DNA of 64,000 nt from Escallonia rubra (taxonomy: Eukaryota; Streptophyta; Magnoliopsida; Escalloniales; Escalloniaceae): the NCBI GenBank assembly GCA_033065855.1, contig JAVXUO010001179.1, positions 1 to 64,000 of the forward strand. The letters are read 5' to 3'. Both the position numbers and the translations under genes were made by a program. Positions 1-12,415 of the stretch are shown one piece after another. The notes beneath the pieces are model-generated. The model did no database searches and was not told where the DNA came from. It saw only the letters and a list, made by a program, of their open reading frames with translations. Position 1 is the first letter of the stretch, and every line of letters begins with the position of its first letter.

Positions 1-248
1 TCCTGCCAAATCTAAATCCAATAGATGGCAATTTGTCTACTCAGACCGCCCTTCCCTGCAGAAAGAAGAACAGCTATCATTACGACCTTCCACAGCTCCC
101 TTTGCTTTCTCTCTCGGCCTTCCCCTCACTATCACCTGTTACTTCATCAATAGTCTCTCCCCTGACCCTCTCTCTCTCTCCCCATCCCCCATCTAGAAAA
201 GACCCTCTCAAGTTGAGAGTCTCAACACATCACACACACATCACAAAA

Positions 249-286
<38 letters not shown>

Positions 287-620
287 CAGCGCTGCAACAA
301 CTAGAGGAAAAAATACTTCACAATCAACTATAATCCATTTCCTTTTCACTCACATCAACCCATATGCACACAGCAACCTTGATATCCAAGAACATGTAAG
401 CTTATGAAATGTACGAAGCCGCTTAAGTTCAACTAAAGGTTGCTCGTTCACAGAATTGTTACTCGAGATGAATTCTTGCGACAAAGGACATGTTGTCAAG
501 CATGCAGGTTGACTCATTGAGCTTGACTCGAGAAGCTAATTACTGCATAGCTAGAAATCGCTTGGGTAGCATGAAAGACAGCTTTGGTAACAAATTATGC
601 AACGAGCTTGGTAATATGTA
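1..620. other. Pyrimidine-rich DNA, no gene recognised
   Basis: The first 420 bases are rich in C and T on the + strand and contain a (CT)n microsatellite. An open frame runs from about 33 to 407, but its translation is low-complexity Ser/Leu/Pro and resembles no family I know, so I do not call it a gene. Bases 420-620 show no recognisable coding signal. LINE similarity begins near 620. Confidence 0.5.
250..284. repeat. (CT)n microsatellite
   Basis: An uninterrupted run of about 17 CT dinucleotides lies inside a wider pyrimidine-rich stretch. Confidence 0.95.
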
Positions 621-743
621 ATCCGAACTTCGGCTTTTTATTAAGATTGGCTCAAGAGATATTTAAAACTCATGCGTGCAAGTACCTTTGGGATCTAACT
701 TACAAGAAAGACTCGTTATGGGTCAAATGGTGTCATATGTACA
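621..743 (+). mobile_element. L1-type LINE, left segment (5'-truncated)
   Basis: The frame here carries residues resembling the region after the reverse transcriptase of plant L1-type LINEs, including KYLWDLTYKKDSLWVKW, which fits the conserved KxLWDI..KxDSLWVKW block. The segment stops at 743, where the LTR of a Copia element begins, and the same reading frame resumes at 24727. Only the 3' part of the LINE ORF is present, so the copy is 5'-truncated, as is usual for L1 insertions. The exact left edge is uncertain; similarity fades near 620. Confidence 0.7.
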
Positions 744-1141
744 TGTTAATTAATATATATATTGGATTACGCACTAAGTAATGAAGAAGAGAATCAAAAA
801 CATAATAACAGAAAACAAAGGCACGTAAGACACAATATAATAACAGAAAACAAAAGCGATTTTACTATGTCTGTCTAGCTATGGAGATTATAGATCTCTG
901 TTTTCCTCAACAAATTCTGTGTCAAAGAATGGCTATTCTCTCTTGTCCTTAAACACAATATAAGACAACTTATATATACTTAGAGATAAGTAGTGACATT
1001 CTGTAAATAACCGATGTGGGACAATACGACTTATATAGTTAAGGCCAAGTCAAAACTTATTCTGAATAACCGGTGTGACACCCACACATTCCCCCCCCCC
1101 CCCCCCCCCCCCCCCCTTTTTGTCCAACACAAATTATCACC
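744..1141 (-). repeat. 3' LTR of the split Copia element
   Basis: On the + strand it begins tgttaattaatatata and ends near aaattatcacc. It matches the other LTR at 15422-15432 plus 24329-24721, including shared blocks such as ataacagaaaacaaaggcac and cttagagataagtagtgac. A purine-rich tract on the minus strand (aaggagaagatt, about 1142-1156) adjoins the LTR where the polypurine tract should lie. The LTR holds a 26-base C run at 1091-1116. Confidence 0.8.
1091..1116. repeat. Poly-C tract (26 C)
   Basis: A homopolymer of 26 C inside the Copia 3' LTR. The other LTR has a short T/A-rich stretch at the matching place, so the run probably grew after insertion. Its length may vary between individuals or be assembly-sensitive. 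Confidence 0.9.
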
Positions 1142-1254
1142 AATCTTCTCCTTATTGGCTTGGATAAAACAAGCCACAATCAACCTGAAAATACCATCGG
1201 CCCTAGGGCTGCACCTCAAATACTGCTGATACAAATCACACTACAAGGAAAATG

Positions 1255-1760
1255 CTCTACGCCGGGGGTTGCATAGCGTCGCGAGAAGTGTAAAAACCGC
1301 CGCTGTAGCCTACACAGCGCTACGCGACCGCTGCCTTTATTCGCGTTTCGGTAGACTTATGCCGGCGCTCGAAGGGGTCTATACCAGCGGTCGGCCGTCT
1401 CTAAAAGTGTTCCCCCATCCGTCTTCTAAAGTTACCAATAGCAACGGTTTGTACCTATACCGCGCTACAGGCGCCCGCATAGGTAACATTTTAATTTTTT
1501 ATATATTTGAATAAAATAGGAAAGCCAGCGTTAACAGACCGCCGCAGTAAGTATCATTTTTATTTTATAAATTTGTTGAATAATTGGACCTATGTCAACG
1601 GTCAAGGCACCGTTATAGGTTTCCTTTTGCATTTGTTTCTTCGAATGTATGAACTAATGCCGGCATGTACAACCACCGGCATAGGCTGTTTTAGATTTTT
1701 TTTAAAAAAATAATTCACTTATGCTGGCGATACTTACCGCCTCCATAAGTTATCACCCAA
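1255..1760. promoter_or_regulatory. CACTA A subterminal repeat region (3' end of the element)
   Basis: The stretch is richer in CpG than the DNA further in and repeats short motifs in both orientations, such as tgccggc, accgccg, cctatacc/ataggt and caacggt/accgtt. In En/Spm elements, subterminal motif clusters of this kind bind the TNPA-type protein and are needed for excision. The binding role here is inferred from the family. Confidence 0.6.
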
Positions 1761-3400
1761 AACAAAAGGAGAGCAAAATGGTAAACACTGCCAACATCCT
1801 GTATATAAATCTGCTATGTTTCTTGCATTGCTTTTCTTCATACGATATAACTAGTGAAAACTATATGCAAGTTAAATCTAAATTAGGATTTGATTGGTCA
1901 CAAAACAACCACAATCTATTCAAATCCTAAACAATAACACATGTTTGTCTAGAAAGAAGGAGCGAAGTCAGAGACTTTTATGAGTTTGTACAAAACCTAG
2001 TAAATCCTCATGCACATTTCCAAATCAACCCGGCAACCGTCCATGCACATGATCAACATTAACCACCAAGATTGAGATTAATCCATTTCCATTCACCTTG
2101 GCAACAACCTGATACAGAGGTAAAACATGTTAAATGATAAACAAAAGACATGATATCAAGGGAAACTACAGTATATAGCTCAAAAGGAAACTGTTATTAC
2201 TATAAACTTTACACCTACACAGACCAAACTTCATAAGGCTGAGCTGCGTACGAGCAAATGACAGACATATATATACTCCTACCATAACCATGAGTCAAAA
2301 GGAATGATCTATTATCATGGATTTCAGACATATATATACCTCAACACAAAACACATACATAAACTAAACCAAACCAAACATGGGCATTCACTAACAAACA
2401 TGCCATTCTTATGCAGTAATGCATTTACAGCTATATGTTTGGCACTGAAATAAAGGAGAAAACTAATGCTGAGTAAACAGTAGAATACCTCTGCTTGGAT
2501 TAAATGAAGGAGAAAAAAATAGGATTGAAATATGGAGCTAAAGATTTGCACTTAATTCACTCATATCTTCAGAAAAAGCTCTGCTGGTACACTACATCGG
2601 ATTATCAGTATGCAAGTATACGTAGGCTGCTAATGCAGAGCAGTGAAAGCCTTTTTTCCCTGCCTCTTTAAATCTCCCCCCCCCCCTCTCCCTCCTCTCT
2701 CTCACGCTCACTCTGGCGGAGGTGACAGAAATTTCTCAAAATCTAAGTATGGTGGGGGTGGTGATACTGCAATTGATCTATGTGTAACCACTTGATGAAA
2801 AAGTAAAATTCTTTTTGGTCCCTAAGCCTTGAAGTGTATTCTGTAATTAAGAATCAATGGTTCAATACCTGAAAATTTTTCAACAAATGTTACACCTAAT
2901 TTTCAATTGGTACCCTAAAATGACTGCAACCATTCCCTAATGAAAAGCGCCCATTAACGTTAATGCATCGTTTCATTAGTTTGCAGACAACATTGCTTCA
3001 CTTGCCAGAAAACCAACTCAAGATAATGTAAAGTTTGTTATAACTATCATATCTAACACTTAGGAAGCGACAAAATAACTTTAAAAATTTAATAGCAATA
3101 ATTTCAACTAGACCAAGTCTGTCTTTATAAATTCTACTGTTCATGCATCATTTGCTCGGTTAGTAGGACAAAGTCTCACTTACGAAATTCTACGATTCAT
3201 TCATTCCACCGATCGAGGTTTTATTTTACTTTATCTAAATTGATTATATATGAAAGCTCTAAGCTGCATTAGAGTGAAAGCATCCAAATAAGTAACACTT
3301 GCAAAAAAAAAGTGCATTTTGCAAAAAAAAAACCAACTAAACCTTTCAGCAACTGATGAGCAATGAGGTGTGAGAAAATGCGGCATGGATAATGAGCCGT
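1761..3400. other. CACTA A interior without recognised coding sequence
   Basis: AT-rich DNA between the subterminal repeats and the 3' end of the tnpA-like gene. It holds a short C run with CT repeats near 2678-2703 and two A runs near 3303-3331. No open frame resembles a known family. Confidence 0.5.
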
Positions 3401-4290
3401 GAGAAGCTACCAATTGATCAGCAAGTTAAAAGGAAGTAAAAAGTTAGATTTTGCAAAAAATTACCCGAGAGCTAGAGAACTACGACTGTCCTTGACTATG
3501 ACGTATAAGTTGATTAATAACGTCTTCCAATTTAGCCATTTTTGCCTTGACTTCATCCTACTCTTGCAATTGTGTTTTAAGATAAGTGATTTCCTCGCCC
3601 ATTTGTTGCACTTGTTCATTGTTTGCATGTTGACGAGAGGCCAATGTGTTCGCACGAGTCACCATCCACCCTATCGCCCTAACTCTACCGTGTCGCTCTT
3701 TGCCCAAAACTTCGGGAAGGATTTCAACTTCACCGGTGCCATCTTCAGATGGCAAGGCTTGTTGGAGTCTTTGGATTTCAACCTACAAGCTCATATTAAA
3801 TCAATCGTGTAAACATATATAACACAAGCATGTCCTCCTAAACTGACTATCACAATCCTTATTCCACATTATGCATGCTAACCTAGAACAAGGTGAAAAA
3901 ATGACCAACAAAAGACTTCAGACAAAACATTCACACCTATGCAGCAAATTACCAACAAAGCATTACTTACAATTTTACTACGAGCGTGGGGAACGAAGCC
4001 GCCTCCATTTTTCTCATTTTGTCTTTGAGACTCTATCCACATGGTAGCTTTAGTTGGTGGGACTTTATACTTCTCAAACTAACAAAAAGAACACAATATA
4101 AGGTATCTACGTAGCAAATTTTTCAATGTAGTTGTGGATATTAAATATGCCAAATGAGAATGGAAGTATGTTACATATTTCCGCCTCTTCTTTGCATTTG
4201 ATTTACTGCCTAAGGTGTGTGGATACTTTTGCCCCAATGCATTCAAGCGGTTATCTTCTGCCTCTTTCTAGAACATAAGTATCACAATTA

Positions 4291-4296
<6 letters not shown>

Positions 4297-4370
<74 letters not shown>
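4297..4370. repeat. (AT)n(GT)n compound microsatellite
   Basis: About 30 bases of AT repeats run directly into about 44 bases of GT repeats, in a probable intron of the tnpA-like gene. Confidence 0.95.
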
Positions 4371-4372
<2 letters not shown>

Positions 4373-6503
4373 ACACTAATAATCAGCATCTATTGATGCG
4401 TGATATATAAAATTTTGTCAACCATTTCATTCTAATTTCAGTTACATAAACCAAGGGAACAATTAACACCTTAGAGATAGCATAGATAACTAACATATGA
4501 CCTAAGGTTGAATATACCTTACTTAACAAACGTACTCAGGTATTTTAGTTACAAGAAGCAGTTTCAATGGAGAAGCAAGTATGGATAGTTTTCTCAATAT
4601 CTATCCATTGGCCTCAGTTCCATTGGTATAGCGATATATATAACTTGGCAAGAATATACCCACACATCATCATCCTGCCAATAAGTAACCAAGGTGTTCC
4701 ACTGGTCCTTATCAACCCTAGTCTCTTTTGCAATTTTCCTCTGGGATCCTAGAATGTCATTTGGATTGAAATATTCCTTCTTCACTTTACATTTCCACTC
4801 CTTCCACTTCTTGTTAACGCTAGTCATGATAGCCTCATTTGCAAGCTGATGATCAGTGGTGAATCTTTTCTCCAAGCAAGAACAAAGTAGAACACCAATT
4901 AGCGTATGAAGAAAGACTTGGCATGATTAAAGAAAGACCTAAGCCTAGAGATTAGCCACTGAAAAATCAAACTCTTATATATAACTATATATAATGGACT
5001 GCACCTATATATATACCAATTAAGGCAAAGTGTTGCCTAAACCATGAAAAATTAAAGTTCTAGGCAGACGAATTAATTAGCTCCGTCCGAAGTAGCTAAT
5101 GAGCCTAGCCATGTAGGTGGCTGCATCCCAATCTGCTCATGCACTCTCTAGAACAAAGGTGGAAGCATCTTGTACACACCAGCAACATCCTTCATTGCGT
5201 CACCGCCTTGATCGCCATTGGCACCGGACCACATGATAATCTTGGGCTACAATCCCTGCACAGCACTTGCGTTAAGCTGTGCCATCTCTTGGGGTATACC
5301 CATGTCGATCATCATGAAGTCCTTGAGTGTTTTGTAGTCGCCATTCACTGCTGCAAGATGCTCACGCAGGTAAGAGCCCTGTGCTTACGCCAGCGCCACT
5401 ATTCCTTCGACTTCCTCTACTTAGCGTAGAGTTCGTCATTGGCGGCTTGCTGACGAGTGTACAAGGATGCGTCTGAGTTGGCTTTATGTGCCTTAGCCAT
5501 CTTTTGGCTCTCCAAGAGAACCTCTTATGTTGCTCTATGTTTCTTGTACAACTCTGAATTTGCCTCTTGCGCCTTTGATTAGATCACAGGTCAGTATCTT
5601 AACCAATAAAGCAAAACGTTGTAACCTCGTTGTGCAGATCAAAAGTTCATTTAGAGAGGTCGCTGGCTAGCTTAAAAAGTGATTTCGCTCACTCTTGGTT
5701 CGATCAATCTCAGAAGAAAATGTAGTCTCAACAACAAGTGCATTCTGGTAAATCTAACGTCTGACAGTAATTTGGTATACATTATGGGATGATATGGTCA
5801 TCAGCATCCCAATATATGAGAAAATTGGGTTCAAAATTAAGAAGCATCAGCTATAGAAAAACAAAGAGGGTCGTAGATTGAGTGATATAATCAGTTAGAA
5901 ACGCTTCAGTCAAGCATTATTGACGTCAAGAAACTCATGCATGCCTAATGCTACAATGGCAGCGGTCAGGTAAGATTCTAAAATCACCATAATACTGCCA
6001 CAAGTAATCATGAATTTGGGTAATGCAATAGACAGTAAAGCTAAGACTATTGTTCCTTCACATTAAAGCCACTAGTTACTTTCGATCTTGGTTCAAGGAA
6101 GTGTTGAACTGCTAAGAATCTTATAGTATGCTTAATAAAGAATCATATACCTCAATCTCTGACCAAGTCGAATCCTTGTACTTCTGAGGCAGTGTATTCC
6201 AGTCACGGTAATCGATTGGTAAAAGGTTGGACACACGCGCCACACACCCAACAAAAGAATCGAGCTCGTCATTTGCTCCATTGATCCAACATCCATCATC
6301 ATCATATCCAGCGTGGACATGCGTTTCCCTTGCCCATGTCTTTTTTCCCATTGTTGGCCTCCATTTCTTCGAAGACCTAGTACCTGAAACAGTACACAAC
6401 AGAAAAAATGGACCCTGTAATTATGACTAGTAGCAAAAATAAAGCCTTAAAGAGAAACACAAGCCACGAAAGAAGAATATATTTCCCTGCCATGCATATT
6501 AAC

Positions 6504-6504
<1 letters not shown>

Positions 6505-6546
<42 letters not shown>
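6505..6546. repeat. (GT)n(AT)n compound microsatellite
   Basis: GT repeats (about 6505-6526) followed by AT repeats to about 6546, in a probable intron of the tnpA-like gene. Confidence 0.95.
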
Positions 6547-7396
6547 TGCTGAAAATAAGCAACAGGGGAGGCCAAGAGTGCCAAGAGTACACTTTTTCAT
6601 GTGAAGAGAGTGCCAAGAGTACATCTGCAAATGGGGCTGCAGTTTGATCTCCCAAAGAAGGCCATGCGTGGGTTTCTTTAGTTTCCATTAAATTTTGTGC
6701 TTTCTATCTCAAGCACACTGCAACTAAAGGTTCCTGCCACAGATATGCAGCCTATGCATATACTTGGTTATTCTTGTCAAAAAGCCAAGACCAACAATCA
6801 CTGGGTTTTAAAATGTTCTAGTGGAGTGAAAGTTTCAACTTGGAAAGCAAAGCATTTTTGTCACCAGACCATGCAAAAAGAAGTCTCCATAACCATGTCA
6901 AACACATGTCTAAAACAAAGCAGATGCCTTTGGTCAAGTAAACAACATAATTATCATGCACTAACCGCAAGTGGACCCCCCTTGGTTGGTTAATCCTTCA
7001 GTTGGTACAACAGTCTCAGGATTAGCCTCTTCAACATCCATGGTCTCAGTGTTCATCTCGATATCACGCCTGTCATCTGCATCACCAAGTGAAGTCTCTA
7101 TGGGTGGCATCCCTTTGATTGCTGCACCCAGCCACCTCGCGGCGTTGGTTCCGGCGCCGACAAACCATATGGATATTGTACAACCAATTGTCATAAGAAA
7201 ACATTTCTAAAGATATAGATCAAAGTATTTGCATAATCTAAACAGCAGGCATGCAAAAAACAGGATAAGTTATCAAGTTGGATTAAAGAATTTAAGCTTG
7301 AATTTAAACTTCATCCAAACAACAAAGAAAAAAACAAGTATGAAAAATAAAAAGTAGACACATAGACTATGTTCCAAACATTTTCATATAATAAAA

Positions 7397-8278
7397 TCAA
7401 TCACTGCTTGTTGGGCTATCATCAATCTCCATGTCCTCATCTTCCTCTTCCTCTATCTCATCCTTTTTGTCTTGCATGTCATCGTCATCAATGAAAGTAT
7501 CCAATCTCCATCTTTTAGTCTCACAGTTAACTGATTTCCCCTTCATCAGCTTCTTTGTTGAGCTTCTTGTAACTTGATCATGAATTATTTCTGCCACAAC
7601 ATCATTTCTCACCCAAGTCATATTTTCTACATGATGTTATACATCTTGTCCACTGTGAGGGTCACTTGGGAACAATATCTCCTCCTCTGTATCAGCTTCT
7701 GCTTCAGCATTCTCACAAAAATCCGTTGGTCGTGTTCGTACTACGACACGCCAACCATGATCTCTTGGATCATCAACATAGAACAATTGTTCTACTTGAG
7801 AGGTCAACACAAATGGCTCATCCTTATAAGAAAACTTCTTTGAATTGACAAGTGTAAACCCATAGGCATCAGTAGTAATCCCTGTACTTTTGTTAACACT
7901 GTTGTACCATGTACATTTAAACAATACAACATTTCCTACTCAAAAGTAATCTAGTTGACTTATGTCTTCTAAAAAACCAAAATACTCCACGACGTCTTCA
8001 GCTGGATTTCATCTCTAGACGAGGAATAGCCGCGTGTCGCTGCTAAGACGTAGACTCCACTATTCTGTGTTTTTTGCTTCAGCTCAAGACTCTTCGTATG
8101 AAAATGGTACCCATTTATTAAGTAGCCACTACTTCTCTTGCCTATACCATTTGGACCACGTGCAAGGACTTGTATTTCCTTTGAAACCTCGTCCCACAAA
8201 TTATTAACCCACGTAGTTGTAAACCAAGTATTAAGCATTGACTTATGAGCACACACACACACACTCGTATATATATAT

Positions 8279-8325
<47 letters not shown>

Positions 8326-11143
8326 AACTTTATCTTAAGAAATATACATATACAGACTTACATGGGATGTAAACCACTTTAGGAACTCTTTTTTCAAAGC
8401 GTTATCAACTTCCCATGGTGTTGATTTCTTTTTACGTCTTCCCAGCTTCATTTCACAACTCTTCTTGAACGTGCTAGATTTACATCGTACACACAATATA
8501 TTATACCCTAACTAATACAAAACCGAATCCAATAGAATTATAGAGTCTACTTACTTGCGATAGACTTCTAATTCATCGCAGTTGAACAATACATATCGAT
8601 GTGCCATCTCCTTATCTTTCACATCAAGAGTAATAGCCAAAGGGGCACCTAGAAATTGAAAATTTTTGTTGAAACATTGGTATGCCTCCAACCACTTCGT
8701 CAGTATATCCATCTTCATTTCTCCGATTTTGGTTCCAAACAGGGTGATTACCTTCCAAGTACATTGAGCAAAATGTCAAGCACTCTTCCGCAAGTAACCC
8801 TTCAGCAATCGATCCTTCTGGATGACTTTTACATCGTATATACCCTTTAATCTTGAACATGTACCTATGGAAACCATAACTTATGCTAAATGAATCTTTT
8901 ATACAATAAGTTGTAATTAATACAAACATCAATTTTCTACCCTTTCAAATGGATACATCTGGCGGTATTGTACGGGTCCAGCGATCATAGCCTCTTGGCC
9001 CAAATATATCGGCAAATGCACCATTATATCGAAGAAGGATAAAGAGAAGATCATCTCGAGACGACAAAGTATCAATGCTATTTTCTTATTTAGTCGTTTG
9101 AAGTCTTGTACAGTGTAATTTTTAAACCATAATTCCTTAAAGAAATGGCACAAGTCAATTACAGCGGAGCATACTTGCGGAGGCAGTGCCCCTCTTAAAG
9201 CTATAGGAAGTACCTGATGCATTAGGATAAGACAGTCATGACTCTTAAGTCCTAACATCTTGCCCTCTTTTACATGGACGCATCGGGAAATATTTGAAGA
9301 ATACCCATCCGGAACTTTTACATTCTTCAAGACATTGAGAAAATCTTTTTTCTCATTCTTAGACATTGTAAAAGATGCAGCTGGCAATTTTTACTTGCCA
9401 TCACCAACTTCTATCGGATGCAATTCTCATCTTATATTCATATCTTTCATGTCAAGACGAGCTTTAAGAGTATCTTTCGTCTTTCCTTTAACGCCCAACA
9501 ACGTTCCAATCAAATTGTCACAAACATTTTTCTCAATATGCATTACATCTAGATTATGACAATAAAGATGGGTCCTCCAGTAAGACAGTTAAAAAAATAT
9601 GCTCTTTTTCCTCCAATTTATTTCCCGAGGCACTGTACTTTTACTTGTTTTCCCAAATGTAATAGTGATATTATCTACCTCTTCAAGCACATCAAACCTA
9701 GAGCGCAAGCATGAGGTGGTCTATACTCACATTCACCATTAAGTTTTTGTTTTTCGGACCTGTATTTGTGATCTGGATCTAAGAAAAACCGGTGTGCCAT
9801 ATAGCATTCCTTGCCAGGTAACCTACAAGAACGAGTGTCTCCTTGGCAAATAGGACATGTCAATTTACCTTTGGTGCTATATCCAGCTAAAACTGCATAA
9901 GCAGGGAAGTCACTGATTGTCCACAAGAGTGCCAAGCGCATTGTGAAATTAGTCTTGCTTGAAGCATCATAAGTTTCAACCCCGTTAAACAAAATCTTTA
10001 GCTCTTCAACTAATGGTCTTAGATACACGTCAATGTCGTTACCTGGCAAAATTGGTCCAGGTATCAACAAAGGCATCATGAAATAACGTTGTCGCAGGCA
10101 CATCCATGGAGGCATGTTATAAACAACCAGGGTAACTGGCCATATACTATGACTCAATCCATGGTTCTACGGATCCATACTATCAGTAGACAACCCAAGT
10201 GTAACATTGCAAGGATCCAATGTAAATGTGGGGTGTAAATTATCAAAATTCTCCTAAGCTTTCGAATCAGCCAGATGACGCAACACCCCGTCTTTGCGGC
10301 GCTTATCATGAAACCATGTCATCGACTTAGCCGTCTGTGGTGACATGAGTAACCATTGCAACCTCGGTTTTATGGGGAAGTAACGCAACTGCTTGACATA
10401 AACTTTGTTTCCCCCAGTAGACGATTGCAGATCTTCAGTCTGTGCCTCACCTCAGACTGTCTTCCACCTAGACTTCTTACATGCTTTACACAAATCTAAT
10501 TTCCTATCCTCTTTCCAGTACAACATGGAATCATTTGTCATGCATCGATCTTCTCATAACTATACCCCAAATCTCCAATCATTTTTTTAGTTTCATACAA
10601 GTTAGCAGGCAGTGTCTCACCGTTAGGAAGGATATGCTTTAACTTCCCGAGTAACAAATTGAAAGACTTGTCAGTCCACTTGCTCATACACTTCAAGTTG
10701 AAAAGCCAAACAATAAATGATAGTTTAGTCTCGATCTTGCACTCCGGATACAATGGTCGTTCTGCATCGTTCATGTACTTATAGAAATTTGCAACTTGGA
10801 CACTTGGATCTCCCGGATGGCTCACAAAAATGTCATTGACCATTCCATGCATACCAGCACCAGCCACTCCAGGTTCGTTATCATTTTCATTTTGAACAGA
10901 AGAAGAGGCCAACGCTTCCCCATGAACCCTCCAAACTGTGCAGTTAGGCATAAATCCCCTAATAATCAAGTGATCTCTACACGCAATGCGAGATTAAAAC
11001 ATGCCATTCACACAGTCCCTACATGGACATAATATCTCCCCCCACCTTGTAACCACATTCCTAAATGCAAAATTCAAAAACATATCTATGCCAACAGCGT
11101 AGGTCTTGGATTCCCTTGAGTGACACATCCACTCTTTATCCAT
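7397..11143 (-). pseudogene. tnp2 (TNPD-type) transposase gene of CACTA A, degenerate
   Basis: This is the main CACTA transposase, which acts in the nucleus on the element's ends. I place the start at the minus-strand ATG at 11143-11141, because the next residues (MDKEWMCHSRESKTYAVGID, then CPC..C) match the transposase-associated domain that begins this family. Next come a linker with VHGE (about 10960), the Transposase_21 core (about 10150-9700, with LLIPGP, GNDIDVYLRPLVEELK, TISDFPAYA and TCPICQGDT), the block HNLDVMHIEKNVCDNLIGTL (near 9550), DUF4218 (about 9330-8930, VPDGYSSNISRCV), DUF4216 (about 8010-7690) and an acidic tail (7500-7400). In-frame stops occur, for example in the frame near 10460 and three between 9400 and 9600, so I call it a pseudogene. 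Exon borders are not resolved. Confidence 0.85.
8256..8321. repeat. AC/AT-rich microsatellite
   Basis: Alternating AC and AT repeats ending in about 34 bases of pure AT, between the DUF4216 and DUF4218 parts of tnp2 and probably intronic. Confidence 0.9.
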
Positions 11144-12412
11144 GTATCCCTCTTCAAGAAAAAACAAACAAAAAGAGATGTGACGTGAGCTTGGTAATGG
11201 CCTAGGATCGAGTAGCTTGCACTAGTTGCTCGAGTATCCAATTTCTTTCTTTTATGTATATGCGTATTTACATGAGTTTAAACATAACTTAAACAAAAAA
11301 GTACAACATACAGAAATATATAGGGGGAAAATACTTGGATAGAGATATAGATGTATAACACTAGGTCTCTTTCTGATTACATAAAGTTTCCTGAAATAAT
11401 ATTACAACTCCCAGAGGGTCCAAATTTTGGATTATTTGGTCATTGAAGATGAAGATGTTGAGACTTAATTTTCTAGTAGGTAATCAAGAAGCTGAGACTC
11501 AGTATTTCTTTCAATTGTGCAAGAACAATTATCCAAGTTCACTGTACTCAAAACTCATTCTTATAAATGAAACTCTAACAAGCATAAGCAAGGTCCATGT
11601 TTATGTAATCAAATACCATAGTCGCTAAATAGTAGTAGTATCATTGGAGAAATAAATTAAATCATCTCTGAGAAAACCTAACCCAAGCAATTTCAATTCA
11701 TATTATAGATGCCAAGTTTAGCGTCCAAAAACTACAAATACACATGCACAATGAAAACCTAACGGCATAAAACGCGTGCTAAATCATCTAATGGCTGACA
11801 TTGAATTTTTAATAACAATAACAAATATCTTCAGTAAACTATTGTATCATCCGCATAATGTACTATCTGGAACTAAAAATTCACGTATGTTGTAAATATC
11901 GCCTTTTAAATTTGGATACACAGTAAAAAACAAAAAGTTTAGAATGGAAAAAGAATAAAAATTATAAACAAAATGCCAAAGGCTTACCTCTGCTAAGTCA
12001 CGGCCAGTTGGAGGAAAAAATAGACGAGCAGGCTGCTGCTGCGACGACGGCGAATGGCGCTGCCAGCGACGACTCCACGAACAATAACAGATGTATGAAA
12101 TTTGGAATCAGAACATACAAAGCCTTACAAAACATGATCAAAATGATCAATTGTATAACAATCGTTGCATGGGTTAAAGAAATAGCTACCTCATTAGAGG
12201 GAATCCCAAATGTGTTCAATCTGGAAGAATCAAAGCGTCGAGACTTCAATCTGAAATCCCAAAGTGTGTTTAATCAGGACAGATTAATGGAGAATGGAGA
12301 ATGGAGAAGAGAGATGAACGAGGGGAAGGAGGGAGAGAGAGAGAGAGAAAGAGAGATGAACCTATCGCGGTGAGTCGTGTGAGAGTCGCGACATATCACT
12401 TTTTTTGTAGTG
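11144..12412 (-). promoter_or_regulatory. 5' non-coding end of CACTA A (upstream of tnp2)
   Basis: About 1.27 kb lies between the tnp2 start and the right inverted repeat. It must hold the element's promoter, but I cannot pick a convincing TATA box. A purine-rich GA stretch sits at about 12327-12357. The frame at 12008-12373 (+) translates to low-complexity sequence and is not supported. Confidence 0.5.
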
Positions 12413-12415
12413 TCA

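Larger units (their letters stand above)
3461..7194 (-). pseudogene. tnpA-like (Ptta/En/Spm family) transposase gene of CACTA A
   Basis: Several minus-strand blocks resemble the plant Ptta/En/Spm transposase family, the second gene of CACTA elements, whose product binds the subterminal repeats. In transcription order they are an acidic N-terminal block (7194-6961), a block with LPIDYRDWNTLPQKYKD (6399-6121), a block with NKKWKEWKCKVKK and RVDKDQWNTLVTYW (about 4875-4560), a block with NALGQKYPHTLGSKSNAKK (about 4265-4190), a block with WIESQ (about 4080-3970), and a C-terminal block containing VLGKERHGRVRAIGW followed by a likely coiled coil (3755-3560). The gaps look like introns, some holding microsatellites. 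The gene lies downstream of tnp2 on the same strand. Exon ends are not resolved. Frame changes near 3560-3760 suggest decay. Confidence 0.75.
1239..12412 (-). mobile_element. CACTA (En/Spm) DNA transposon A, 11.2 kb
   Basis: The left end reads cactacaaggaaaatgct on the + strand and the right end reads cactacaaaaaaagtgat on the minus strand. These are the CACTA-type terminal inverted repeats of En/Spm elements. The trinucleotide tca flanks both ends (1236-1238 and 12413-12415), matching the 3-bp target duplication of this superfamily. Inside, on the minus strand, lie a tnp2-like gene followed by a tnpA-like gene, the usual order for autonomous plant CACTA elements. The left 500 bases hold short GC-rich subterminal motifs in both directions. 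Both genes carry stops, so the copy is probably no longer autonomous. It interrupts the 3' part of the Copia element at 744-24721. Confidence 0.93.

Noticed and set aside
33-407. Open frame of 124 residues at the left edge
   Set aside because: The translation is low-complexity from CT-rich DNA, part of it a CT microsatellite, and resembles no family.
12008-12373. Frame of 121 residues on the + strand near the right end of CACTA A
   Set aside because: It lies antisense in the 5' non-coding end of the transposon and ends in Glu/Arg low-complexity sequence.
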